From the NCBI GenBank assembly GCA_031308135.1, contig JAHLJT010008756.1, positions 79,748,130 to 79,812,129 on the forward strand: a stretch of DNA of 64,000 bases, given 5' to 3'. The stretch is from Acheta domesticus. Its lineage: Eukaryota; Arthropoda; Insecta; Orthoptera; Gryllidae. Each line of letters begins with the position of its first letter. The first letter of the stretch is position 1. Below the pieces are notes generated by a model, which saw only the letters and a list, made by a program, of their open reading frames with translations, searched no databases and had not been told where the DNA came from. A program made the translations under genes and the position numbers. Positions 22,417 through 32,884 of the stretch are shown one piece after another.

Positions 22417-23170
22417 TTAGTAGATGAGGCCGGGGCCGTAGACGAGGCCTGCGCGCGAGATCTGCGCGCGGGCGCTGCTGCTGTAGGCCAGGCCGGGGTG
22501 CGCGCCGGGGGCGCCCAGCGAGATCTGCGCCGCCGCCACCGCCAACAGAGCAGCCACCACCACCAGCGCCACCAGAGCCTAGCGACACAAAACAACACAA
22601 CAATGAGAACACGTGAAGGCTAGGGAAACGAACCAAAAACAAATTAGTTGTATGAATTCTTTTAATGAAGAGGTGATAGATTTACCGTTCTATTAATTAT
22701 TTATATTTCGGATAAAATCCACAATTATTTACGTAATTATTTCTCTTCATTCATAATTGAAGATCTCGGGAGTAAATAACGATTACTCACAATCTTGTAT
22801 TTTTGAGCCTAAATCTTGGAAATGAGAATTATTATTTATTGTAGTGACAAATGATTTGTTATAGAATTAAAAATATTGTGCACCTCTATTAGAATATTCT
22901 TTTATCATTGATTTATATATTTTTCATATACATCATAGTTCATTATTTACCAAATCTATTAGAATATTCGTAAAAAAGGCCAGAAGATAGGTCCATTTGA
23001 ATATATTTGTTTACACGTAAAAAGTAAAAAACCTTATTTCATGGTTTATCATTATATACGCGCGAGTTCGTCCATTCAATTTAAGACTAATCAAAAGAAT
23101 TTTAGAAATGAATTGTATCTACAGAATTGACAATTTTCTTATTTGGTCTACTCACCACGTTGGAGAACAT
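22417..23170 (-). CDS. Small secreted peptide precursor, copy 4 (two exons, minus strand)
   Basis: Exon 1 (23170-23156) encodes MFSNV with donor GTGAGT. Exon 2 (22578-22417) follows acceptor TCGCTAG and encodes 53 residues plus TAA. The first codon of exon 2 is GCT instead of GTT, giving Ala rather than Val at residue 6 inside the signal peptide. I read no other coding change, so the mature peptide with its two QIS-x7-PGL-x-Y modules is the same as in the other copies. The intron is 577 bp. This copy is inverted relative to the first three and faces copy 3 tail to tail. Its downstream DNA (22000-22390) is still recognisably homologous to that after copy 1. Confidence 0.82.
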
Positions 23171-23400
23171 GTTTAAAGTTGAGTGGAGGTCTGCGGTAGC
23201 TGACTATGCCTGCTCTGAAGCCAACAAGTCTTTTTATACTCCATACCACCGCGGAAGGGCGTTGGCCTGAATTCGTACGCCAGTGATAACAACCGCGGTG
23301 GGGAGCTGTGAAGAAGTGACCGTGACACCGCCTACGTCACCAAGGCCAGTCACTTGAGACACTTTGCATATGCACGATACTGTTCAAAGAAGTATACGAC
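23171..23400 (-). promoter_or_regulatory. Promoter of peptide gene copy 4
   Basis: On the minus strand TATAAAAA (23238-23231) is followed by the shared GCATAGTCAGCTACCGCAGA leader. GTGACGTAGG (23340-23331) is followed by CGGTGTCACGGT, corresponding to the TGACGTAG plus GGTGCCAGGGTTAT block of copies 2 and 3. The region between the box and the TATA has diverged strongly. Confidence 0.78.
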
Positions 23401-24430
23401 AGAAATGAATGCGGAAATGTGCTTGAAATTTCATGCTTGTTGTGATCGTGAATGAGTCTTCGAATTCTGTGCCTTACATGGAAAACTCTGTAATCTGTCT
23501 TTTTCCTAGTTTGTGTTTTGGATGTGGGAGCTTAATCTCTAATGAAGTAGATGTAATAACGTTTTCCTAAGGCGGAGAATAGGGAAGTATTGCGTACCCG
23601 TACCAATTTATGACAACTATCCAGCGAACCGGGTAATAATTTTGCAGATTCGCGGTTTAACATTTTTCTTTTTCAACAACTTTGTCAACTGTGTAATATC
23701 GCGTTGATCAGGGCGAGATTGGATACATCATCGCGGCGACTGAAGAAAGAAGACGTCTTGGTCATTAGACGTTCCTTCATCCGGAATTCATCCGAGAAGG
23801 TCCTGAGTGAACGCGAAGATACGAAGTAAGCAACGAACATTTAAATTGATTCGTACGAGAACGAACAACGATGTGTAATACAAAACGAGCTCATTAGGCA
23901 ACGATAGTAACTGAATTGAAATAAATATTTTATTTGTTATTTGAAAACGAGACTGATAATTTATTTTTAATTGCAATCATTCATATCATTTCTAAATCAA
24001 ACAGAAACTTCCAGAAATCTCTGGTTTGTACGGACAGCCAGTCTGCATACGACCAGGTAAGCTACAGTCCGTCGTATGTCGATTCCCACTGGTAATAAAA
24101 TATTAAAAGGGAACGTTATTGAATTAATTAATTATAAAATACAGAGATGAGCAGAGCAGATAAATTGAAACTAAATGAAGAGCGAACATAAATATTAGAA
24201 TAGGCATCAAATAATCGCGAATATTTGAACAGATAAAATTAAATAAATAATCCAAAATAAATGTTAAGGTTCTTTTCAATAAACACATTATTTATCCAAA
24301 GTTGACATGATAACCAATTTCTACGCAGACTACCTGGCAATCTTAAGGGCGCAAAGATACAAAAAACACTTTTCCATTAATATTTAGAATTATTTAGAAA
24401 GTATTATGACATATTATTTAGAAAATATTT
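23400..24430. other. No gene recognised
   Basis: A plus-strand donor-like CCAG then GTAAGC occurs near 24055-24061, after a 53-bp stretch preceded by a weak AAACAG acceptor. The short frame has no family signature and I do not call an exon. The rest is AT-rich. Confidence 0.4.
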
Positions 24431-25552
24431 TTAACTAACGTGATGGTTTACACATCGTTTTTGTAAAATCGATATTTTCTATACTGTATTTTATTAAAAC
24501 ACATTTTTCAGTATTTTATGTTCTTTCGGGCCCCAAATATCTTCCTCGAAATCACGCTTTCGGAAAATCGTAGAGAATTAAACTCTTTTCCAGTATGGTT
24601 TTTTTGGAAAAAGAGTGCAGTTGTTTTTGAGAAAATAGGATTCGTCCAATTTCGCAATTTTAATTCGCATATACTCAGAACCCTTTGGATTTTGGAAAAA
24701 CATCATTACAAATACTTTGAAACTTCTATCTTAACGAACGTATAAACAAGGAAATGAATCTATAATGTAAATTTTAAGAACGTGACAGATATTTTAAAAA
24801 ATACAAATTGCATTTGTGTAATTTTTAAACCATTAAAAAATACATCAAAATGGCGTTTATTTCGTGCTACTCGGTGCATTTAGTAATACCCATGCAAAAA
24901 ATTTAGAGAAACAATTTAGAGCCGTTTTTGAAAATATATTGTTTTTAATATTTTCAATATTACCCATAATTCACTGAAAATTGTGCAAAATAACTCATAT
25001 TTTCAAAGAAAATGATGAAACCTTAATAAAGAACTAGTTGCAGAGGACAAATTTGAAGAAAAAATATATTTTCAAGGATGTAATTGAACAATGGGATCCA
25101 AATATGTTCAAATTTACACAATTTTTCAAAATTCAGTGTTAACACTGAAAAGAGGACCCACTGATCGCTTCAAATGAAATCAAAACTAAAAATATTCTGT
25201 GAAAAAGAGCTTCAAATCTCGCATTTACAGAAAAGCTTAGACAACATTTTCTCAAAAACATCTCTATATGTTTCAAAAAAAATTTCGTTTCACGGCGAGG
25301 TTTGGTTTTACTCTCCTATAATATTCGTATCATCATATTTCAGTTCTATCATTGGGAGTACCGAAAAATTGAGAAAATGTGAAAAAAGATTGAACTATAG
25401 GCAGTGCGTCATCTACCGTCTAATATTTTCAGCGTGGGGCAAAAGCTTGCCCAGACCAAATAACTTAGAAAACTAACTAGACATAGAAAATCTATGCCAT
25501 TCTGTAGCTACTTTTTACAAATTTTTGCCATTCTGTACTACTAGTTACTTTT
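24430..25552. mobile_element. Remnant of the GTGGTGCTA-type TA element
   Basis: The right end (CCATTCTGTACTACTAGTTA, 25528-25547) matches the CCATTCTATAGCACCACTAG end of the element at 6757-8504, with a degenerate second copy of the end at 25496-25520. The AT-rich interior resembles the interior of that element in texture (FTLEK-type short frames, repeated TTTTTGAGAAAAT blocks). No left terminus is visible, so the copy is truncated. Confidence 0.5.
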
Positions 25553-25614
25553 TCGTATGCATACGTATATACGGAGTAATACACGTAGTGTAGAGAAAGG
25601 CAGGTAACGCTGCG

Positions 25615-26150
25615 GAAAGTCGATTTCGATTGATCGATCAATTCATTGATTAGTGATTCCAGGCGCGTCAACTGCATTAGTACATGATTTCATCGCGGGA
25701 GATGGTGGCCATCTTCCTCCGCTGAACAGCGAGATCCGGCACCGATCTACGTCGGTTTGCAAGGACTTGCAAGGGCTTGCAAGGGCTTTCCCCAACCAGG
25801 TGTTTCCCACGACCTTGGCATTGCCCCAGCCGGGACAAGCTCTAGGCTCCCGACTCGTCTCCCTACATGCGTGGTAATGTAATGCATGTGAGAGTAAGTG
25901 TATGTAAGTATATGGTAAGCGCTGGACAAGAAAGAGGAAAGAAAGATCGCGCGCGGTCCGTGGCACGTTCGTTAGGCTATTTCTCCGGCATTCGCCAGGA
26001 TCGATTGGAGAAACCACGGAAAACTACCGATCAGAGCAGCCGGCCGCTAGAATCTTCCACCTGACAGAGTGGCTGAAATCCACTTAGCTGTCTAGCTAGT
26101 GTAGAAAATCTGGCATAATCGGGGCTCGAATGGTAGGACATACAGATCAG
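25615..26150 (-). mobile_element. tRNA-derived SINE, family A, copy 1
   Basis: It aligns over several hundred bases with 51530-52200. Shared blocks include AGCCGGGACAAGCTCTA, AACTACCGATCAGAGCAGCC and GGCCGCTAGAAT. The tRNA-like head lies at the right end, on the minus strand, where a degraded B box is seen as GGGCTCGAATGG on the plus strand near 26122. The left end carries ATTGATTAGTGATTCC, the 3' tail on the SINE's own strand. Open frames crossing it are incidental. Confidence 0.7.
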
Positions 26151-26619
26151 AGACACTGCCGCGACATCAATTGATACCCAGTGCCATCTTTCGCTTTGAT
26201 GTTTAAGGAATACAATTTGTCTAAGAAGATTTACCGTGAAGTTATTGAGAATGTTTCAATTTTCTGATGTCCTTACCAACAAATATAATTCAGTAATAGG
26301 GATTGAGATGAATAATGCTACAAAAAGTAGCAGGTGTTTACTTTGCATCTTTATGTATTAATGACATCTTGTAGCGAGAATATTTTTAAAAATACAGAAA
26401 GAAAGTAAGAGATTCATTCCATATTGAAGCAAATTGTGTTAGCTGTTCCGTAATATAGACGAATGTATTGTTACTGTAAATGAACTGAGAGTTGTAGTAT
26501 TTCCAAATAAAATATGAGTGACTTGCGTTCGAGGACTCGCATTTTCCTATAAATTATAATTTCCCCCCTTTTACAATAAAACTCAATTTTGCCAAACGAC
26601 GTATCGTGAAATTCTTTCC

Positions 26620-27085
26620 GCGTGACGAGGTTTCGCCAGCGAGTGACAGGCTCCTGCGAGGCGGCGCTGTCCTCAGGGGAAACAGGAGGCGGAGAGCTCC
26701 TCGCGAGGGAGGGGCAGGAGGGGCCGCGCTCCGAAGCGACAGGCAAATGGCAGGTGCCAACGCCCCTCCCTCCCCGCCCCTGACATCTCCGACACTTCCG
26801 TGCCCCCCTCCCCCGCCCCGGCCGCCCGCTCCTGCTAGCCTTAACGCCATCTCGTTCACCGCCCATTGAGACCTCCGCACCGTAACGCATTCGTCACGTA
26901 TCAAACACAGAAAGCTACACCATACATGAGCTTTTTCCAAGGCCTCGCTCGCTCGCGAACGAGGCAGGGCTCTTATTGGCCAAGAACTTCACCACATGAA
27001 CACCCCGGCGGAAGAGCGCCAACCAAGGCGCAGGCCGCCCAGCACAGACGAGTACCACACAGCTCGGACCCCATTCTCCATTGAC
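26620..27085. other. GC-rich, CpG-rich island
   Basis: A sharply bounded GC-rich block inside AT-rich DNA, with runs such as CCCCTCCCCCGCCCCGG near 26805 and an ATTGG (inverted CCAAT) at about 26975. It could be the promoter or first exon of an unseen gene or a GC-rich repeat. The overlapping open frames on both strands are compositional and show no known domain. Confidence 0.45.
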
Positions 27086-27099
27086 CTCATCCCACCCCG

Positions 27100-27815
27100 C
27101 CGCCTACCCTATGCTCTCTTCTCAAAAACCCATCCACATGTGGATTGAGGGGGAGAAGGGTAAAACGGACCACGCTCTTCCACAAATGAATTTTTTTTGC
27201 CTTCTTAGTAAATTTATAACAAATAAAAATATTAAGCCCCTCGGGTGGCTTATGGACAGAATGCTAGCTTTCTGTAAGGCGTTTTCAGTTCCCGGCTGAG
27301 GTAATAAGCTGCAGCTTTCTAATACAAATTGTCTCAGTTGCTCTAGCTGTATTACGAAAAACAAAGCTCAGGCGAACCAAGATAGAACGGTGAATGAGTC
27401 ATGCTCACCACATGTTTCCTTTTTCCCCAGGCGTGGATGATAAATAAAAGCAGGGCCCTGGGAACACCCCTAGCTGGCAAAAGTGGGATTAATTGGACCG
27501 TAAAATACCAAGTACATACACCAACTACACAAGAAAGTTTAATCTACTCACATCACATTCACAAAGAATATTCTCGTCAAATCCGAGCGAACAATATTCA
27601 AGAGGAAATTCACATTCTAAAACTGTCATTTTCCTTCATCGAATCTATAGGTGGAACAGAAAAACTAAAATTGACCCTCTCCCTTATACAATATTTCTTA
27701 GAACAATCCCTGTCACTACACCTCTCGATTCCGTTGTCAACTACTAACGTCCAAAGTGCAATGCATGCATTGTCACAAGTCCCCAGCTAGGACGTAAGAT
27801 CCGAATGTGACCTAC
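27100..27815. other. Unassigned; one acceptor-like site
   Basis: A polypyrimidine tract ending CCTTTTTCCCCAG at 27418-27430 precedes a plus-strand frame that stays open to 27790. The predicted residues match nothing I recognise and no donor pairs with it convincingly, so no exon is called. Confidence 0.3.
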
Positions 27816-27819
27816 AACC

Positions 27820-28320
27820 CACCGTTGCCAGATGTGTAACCCAGAGCCAACCTTCAAAAATCCTGGTACTTCCACTAAAATTCCTGATACCAATGACAAT
27901 TTATTCTAAATTTGTTCATATTATAATCCTATTATGTTTTTAACGCGCACGGAAAGTTCGTTAAACTCGATGTCGAGTCATTTTATATCAATAAACTAAA
28001 TGGAGGCATGGTAGAAAGAAAAACTATTTCCACCACAAATGGAAGACTACGACTTTATATCTTTTTCTCATTTGCTGGAAAAATACCATCCTATGTTACA
28101 CTTATTGTTTGACGGCAGTGTTTTCACTAATATCACAGTTATTAGTAATATCAGTGTTCGTGAAAAATTATTCAATAAAAAACACGTAATCGTACGTCAT
28201 CAATTACCGTAGACTTAAATTCTAGTATTTAAGCGTACCAGGATATCTTCATCCTGGTACATGGTATCTTCATTAAAATCTTGGTAAAATACCAGGATCC
28301 TGGTACGTCTGGCATCCCTG
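27820..28320. mobile_element. hAT-like non-autonomous element
   Basis: The left terminus CACCGTTGCCAGATGTGTAA and the reverse complement of the right terminus, CAGGGATGCCAGACGTACCA, agree at 10 of the first 13 bases. Flanks are CCTACAAC (27811-27818) and CCTACACC (28321-28328), a probable 8-bp target duplication differing at one base and offset by one base at the left end. CCTGGTA sub-repeats cluster near both ends (27862, 28240-28305). There is no transposase frame. Confidence 0.6.
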
Positions 28321-28329
28321 CCTACACCT

Positions 28330-28640
28330 TAGAATACGGGTTTCTCTCTTCCACTATCTTCCCTACCAGGGCACTCTCCAACCGGTACAAGTTCTAACTG
28401 CTCTCTCGATTTGTGTGGTACTGTTGTGAATGTAAATGTAGTGTATGTGTGTAAGACAAGGGAGGGTACAATAATAAGGAAGGAAATGTTGCATGCGGTT
28501 TGTGACCCAATTCGTGTGGAATTCGCCTGGTACTGACTGGAGAAGTACAAGAAGTCTACTGATCAGTGCAAGTGAAGTTATAATTTACCTCCAGGCAGTG
28601 ATTGGATTCGACCTACTATATAGCTAGTGGCAATGCAGGA
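28330..28640 (-). mobile_element. tRNA-derived SINE, family A, diverged copy
   Basis: It retains a diverged series of family A landmarks: a CCAACCGGTACAAGTTCTA-like block, a GTGTGGTACTGT stretch with later GTGTATGTGTGTAAGACAAG, ATTCGCCTGGTACTGA, and ACTGATCAGTGCA near 28560. It begins directly at the right end of the hAT-like element. Confidence 0.5.
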
Positions 28641-29144
28641 TCTGAGCTAACTCTAAATAGCTAACGAAATGAGCTAACGCTAAATAGTTTGATTTTCTAC
28701 TTTGGTCCATTTAATTTCTCTCTATTTTATCGCTTTCCCCTCGTCATCCTTCTTTATAACATTTACTACTGGACTCGACAACGCTTCGCTATTGCAGTGC
28801 ATTACACACTACTGGTCACTTGATTGTTAATCATAGGTCATTCCGTACGCTGAAAAAAAATTCTGATAGATGAAAGACTTTCTCGCAAGTATAGGTTTGT
28901 TCTACGTCCTGGTTTGGACATGGTAGTCAAGTATCCTATTGTTAAATCGTTCTCCTTGAATTTGGGCATGCCTTCGCTATTACACTATCTTGGAGAAATT
29001 TGTTTTACTTGTCCGAGATTTAAGTAATAATGCCGGCCGATATTTCACTCTCGCAGGGTCAGAATACTTGTGTGAAGTAAAGATGCGCTTAAACCGTGAC
29101 TGTACGGCGGGTTGCGTAGAGTTCAGGGGCGCTTGAGTCGTCAT

Positions 29145-30252
29145 TAAGCTGCGGATTTTTGCCTATTTGCCTATTTTTTTTCCTTTAATGGAAAACGCAA
29201 TCTTTTAGGTTACTTATTGATTTTAAGGCATTAGGAACATTATAGAATAATTTTATAGTGCCTATAAATGCCTATTCCACTAATAAATGCCTATTTTATG
29301 TATAAATGCCTAAATGTTGCCTATTTTCGGTTTATTGATCAAAATGCAATTATCCTTTATAAACAATTGTACTTTCTTTTCCTTTTTATCCTGCAGAGTA
29401 CAAAACAATCTAATAATTATCAATAAATCTATCCGTTTTACTACCACCGCTAGTGCAGTGAAATTATTTATTATTTCGATTTTTAATTGTTTTTTTCTTT
29501 CAAAAGACTACAATTTTTTTCATCAAACTTTCGCCCCGTATGAATCAAAGCATTGGCACCGGTTCCATTTTTACCAAACACTGTTTTTCCGAAAATTGCA
29601 AAAAGCTTACATTGCAAAAGTACAATATTTATTTCAGAGATTTTTGTCTTAAATGAAGTCTGTTCATAACAATCAGATCTTAAAATAAATATACATGACC
29701 TTTTCTTAAAACAAGTGTTGTTTTGTAGAATTTCTGCTTGAAATTAATGCAGATTTTTTTTAAAAATCTCAAAACCCACTACAAATTTTTGCTCAATATT
29801 TTTTCCCATAGATAAAAAAAAGCACGCTTAAAAAATGGCTCAGGTGTCATTTTAATTGAATTGGTAAATTTGCAAATTTTGAAATATGTTTTCAGATATA
29901 ATGTGAAAAAATATGTGCTGTTGTAACACCACTTGTTACAACATTGTGCTATGCATGGCGATTAAAATGTGAGAAAAAAACGTTCATACTGTGTAGCATT
30001 CGAGTATCAGCTTGCAATTAATGAAAAGCAAAAAGCTAGCTACTAGCTTTTGTGTCCGAATTGCCCAACAATGAAAGACAGGATTTCCAGATGCAAGAAC
30101 AATGATGCCGTTTGAAATACTTATTTAACACTTTTAAATGCCTATTTTAAATTTTAAATGCCTTTTTTACATTTTGAAATACCTACTTTATTTTTAAACG
30201 CCTATTTCTACCCTATTCCTACAGTTTTTCGTGCCTATAAATCCGCAGCTTA
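29145..30252. mobile_element. hAT-like element with TAAGCTGCGGATTT ends
   Basis: Terminal inverted repeats TAAGCTGCGGATTT (29145) and AAATCCGCAGCTTA (ending 30252) match perfectly. Outside them are GTCGTCAT (29137-29144) and GTCATCAT (30253-30260), an 8-bp duplication with one mismatch, typical of hAT insertion. Sub-terminal regions on both sides carry many copies of a TAAATGCCTATTTT motif. No transposase frame was found in the 1.1-kb interior; the frame at 29314-29652 is AT-rich and unassigned. Confidence 0.8.
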
Positions 30253-30451
30253 GTCATCATAAACGAATAAATCATCAACAACGCCCCCACATCTCCGATT
30301 TAATTCAAACCACTCTTAAAAACTCCCATTACTAATAATTACAAAGTGTGAAAATGTCGTCAAAACCAGTCGAGTATCTATTTGCGACACACATATTCGT
30401 TTTTATTTATATATATATAGATTACGGGACACGAGCCCTAGGAACTCCCGG

Positions 30452-30664
30452 TCACAGATATTTCAGAGACATGTTGCCGCTGAACTGTCGCAGCCTGGTA
30501 GCCATCTCCTGCTGCTCATCTGGTGCGCCTTCTCCCAAACGATGGCTGCGATACAGCGTCCACGTCTTAATCTGCGAGGGCTCCTTCGATAATCGATATT
30601 TAATGGCGTGAGACCGCGGGGTGTCCGGCGCCTCGTGATTGATGAGGCAGTCCCACCGCCGCGG
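30452..30664 (-). pseudogene. Coding-like remnant or terminal exon, family unknown
   Basis: On the minus strand there is a 70-codon frame without a stop, ending in TGA at 30454-30452. It includes RRWDCLINHEAPDTP, KTWTLYRSHRLGEG and QEMATRLRQFSGNMSLKYL. It has no initiating Met near its upstream end. The amino-acid mix is balanced and the DNA is GC-rich relative to its surroundings, unlike random frames here. I do not recognise the family. It could be a transposon protein C-terminus or a last exon of a gene to the right. Confidence 0.45.
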
Positions 30665-30796
30665 TCATCTTCGCGTCTCTCTCAACCACCTCCTCTATCG
30701 CTGGTCAACACCATCATCTTCAAGTCATAGGCGCAGATCCTTCGACACATGGTGGCTAATACATGTGTGTTGTAAGCGTCGTATCAGGGTCTAATT

Positions 30797-30934
30797 AGGG
30801 AGTTTTGCCACCTCGAACGGTAAGCACTATCGATCTTCTGCTCATGCGCAGTTCAAGTTTCGCATCACTTTAGTGCATCTGGACATGCGCAGAAGATCGA
30901 TAGTGCTTCACGTTCGAGGGTGCAAAAACTCTCT
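30797..30934. mobile_element. Palindromic MITE
   Basis: The two halves are near-perfect inverted copies. The left reads AGGGAGTTTTGCCACCTCGA then AAGCACTATCGATCTTCTGC; the right, reverse complemented, reads AGAGAGTTTTTGCACCCTCG then AAGCACTATCGATCTTCTGC. A short centre (AAGTTTCGCATCACTTTAG) separates them. The whole unit could form one long hairpin. Confidence 0.8.
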
Positions 30935-30999
30935 CTTGTCACATTTTTAAAAACTTTCAGCACCCTGATCTGACATCTTAAGATGAAAAAAAATTATGT

Positions 31000-32880
31000 C
31001 GAATCCTGATTAACATTGATTTGATAAGGATTCGAACAGTTTGGTATGAATTTGGGAGAGCATTTGAAGAGTTCATGATAGGAAGGTCGACTTCTAATAC
31101 GACACATTTGTTATCAGCAACTTAACCTCTGTTAAGGAGAACTTACAATTGAGCTAAATGTAATAGGTATTGTCACCAAATAAAGGAATTAAAATATAGA
31201 CATATGCACCAAAAACGTAAAACATAAGCTTAGATATTACCTGTCTCTTGCACTTTTACCATTTGATTTTATAATTTCGTGCGGGCAGCTCACGCCGCTT
31301 TCGCGCGGTAATCGTAGATAGTAAAGAGAACATCTAGCCTTCAATAATTCTTGCGAATTTTCTAAGAGCTGAAAGCGTGACGAAATTTGATGACACAGAA
31401 GCATCTCTAAAGCATGTCGCTTGAACGATTCTCTTTGTGTTATCACCGCTCAATAAAGGCTTGAAGGAGGCCCTGTAAGTACGGCGCCCCCTACACTCCT
31501 TGAAATTCGAGTGTTGTCACAGCTGATTTGCTTCGTGTTGCCTTCTGGCGACCAGGTGACGAATTATACATACAAACATTTGGTTCTGATTAGTTGGTTC
31601 AATATTTTACAATTTAGTCTGCGTGACTTCGGGAGAAATAAAACAAAATCTCGGATGTATCCGAATCAAAAATGTACGAATTTAGATTCAATTAGTCTCA
31701 AGAAGTGTTTATAATCCGAGGAATAGTCTTAGCGATTAATTTAAAAATACGAATGCAATGTAACAATAACATTGATAACGAAATATACAATGTGCTTACA
31801 AAAATAGAGACTTTTATGTATTTGCAGAAAATCGATCAGTAATTTACGAAATCAGATGAAAATTCGACGTTTTTGGCTTAATTGATATATTTTGAAGCGC
31901 TAACGCGCTGTGCTTCGCCACATACAGTGGTACCCACGCAAATTCTGCCTTACGAAATTCTACTATTAACAAATAGGTCCCACCCAACTTACACTCCTAT
32001 ACTTCAAAATTCATCCATTGGCAAGCATACAAGGGCCGGGGACGAAAACGAGGGTCCGGTAAGAAACCCATTCTAAAAACATTGATCGTTAGAGCAAAAA
32101 TTATGTTCGTCTTAAAAACGTGGTGATATGCGAAAGTTAAACGAGTCACATTGGCGCCACCTACAACGACAGACGACACATAGATCACTTTAGAATGTAT
32201 AGATTCTCACCTGTTCAGATCAAATTTATCATAACCTGGATTTTAGCCAAAATGTTTCATAGACCACTTAAGTTCCAGGCCAGCGAAGTATTGTAGTATT
32301 GTACGAATAGTGACCTGCACCAGCAAAAACGCTGCTGACAAAAATCATACAAAATGATTTTCCAAAAAGTAGCACGCACACTGCTCAAGAACCACAAGTA
32401 AAATACTCTCATACAATATTGCAATAAATTAAATATTTTAACAAAAACTTTCTGTACGAGTACTGCAATGAAACAGTACTGTATATATACGGATGTGGAG
32501 TACAAAAGCTCTTTACATACTAAGAATATCAAAAACGTTTCTGTTCCTTAACACTACACGTAAATAGCAAATATTTAAAGATACGCTCCCTCTTCCTTAG
32601 AACCTTTCAGTCGCATTACGTCAGCTGTGTCGAAAGCAGTGACGCGTTGAGAATTGGAATAGTCAGTACGTGCAGTATGAGAATAGTCTGTTTCACAAAT
32701 CAATTTTTATTTTTCATTCAAAATTGAAATGATTTCATTATTTTGGATTTTACTCGGGTTCCTAGGCATCTTGCCTCCTCTCATATAGGTGTAGGGTGCA
32801 AAGTTTTACTTCAATTTCGACGAGTATTGGAAATTAGTAATATAGATTAATACGTTTTACAACTTCTCCTGTGATTAGTT
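31000..32880. other. No gene recognised
   Basis: AT-rich sequence with short frames. No repeat termini or RNA genes were recognised. Confidence 0.4.
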
Positions 32881-32884
32881 TTAG

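Noticed and set aside
24002..24056. Possible plus-strand exon ending at CCAG/GTAAGC
   Set aside because: The acceptor has no polypyrimidine tract, the segment is only about 53 bp and the translation matches nothing.
26471..26940. Overlapping Arg/Gly/Pro-rich frames on both strands of the GC-rich island
   Set aside because: Long frames arise from GC composition alone. There is no domain, no splice support and no consistent frame preference.
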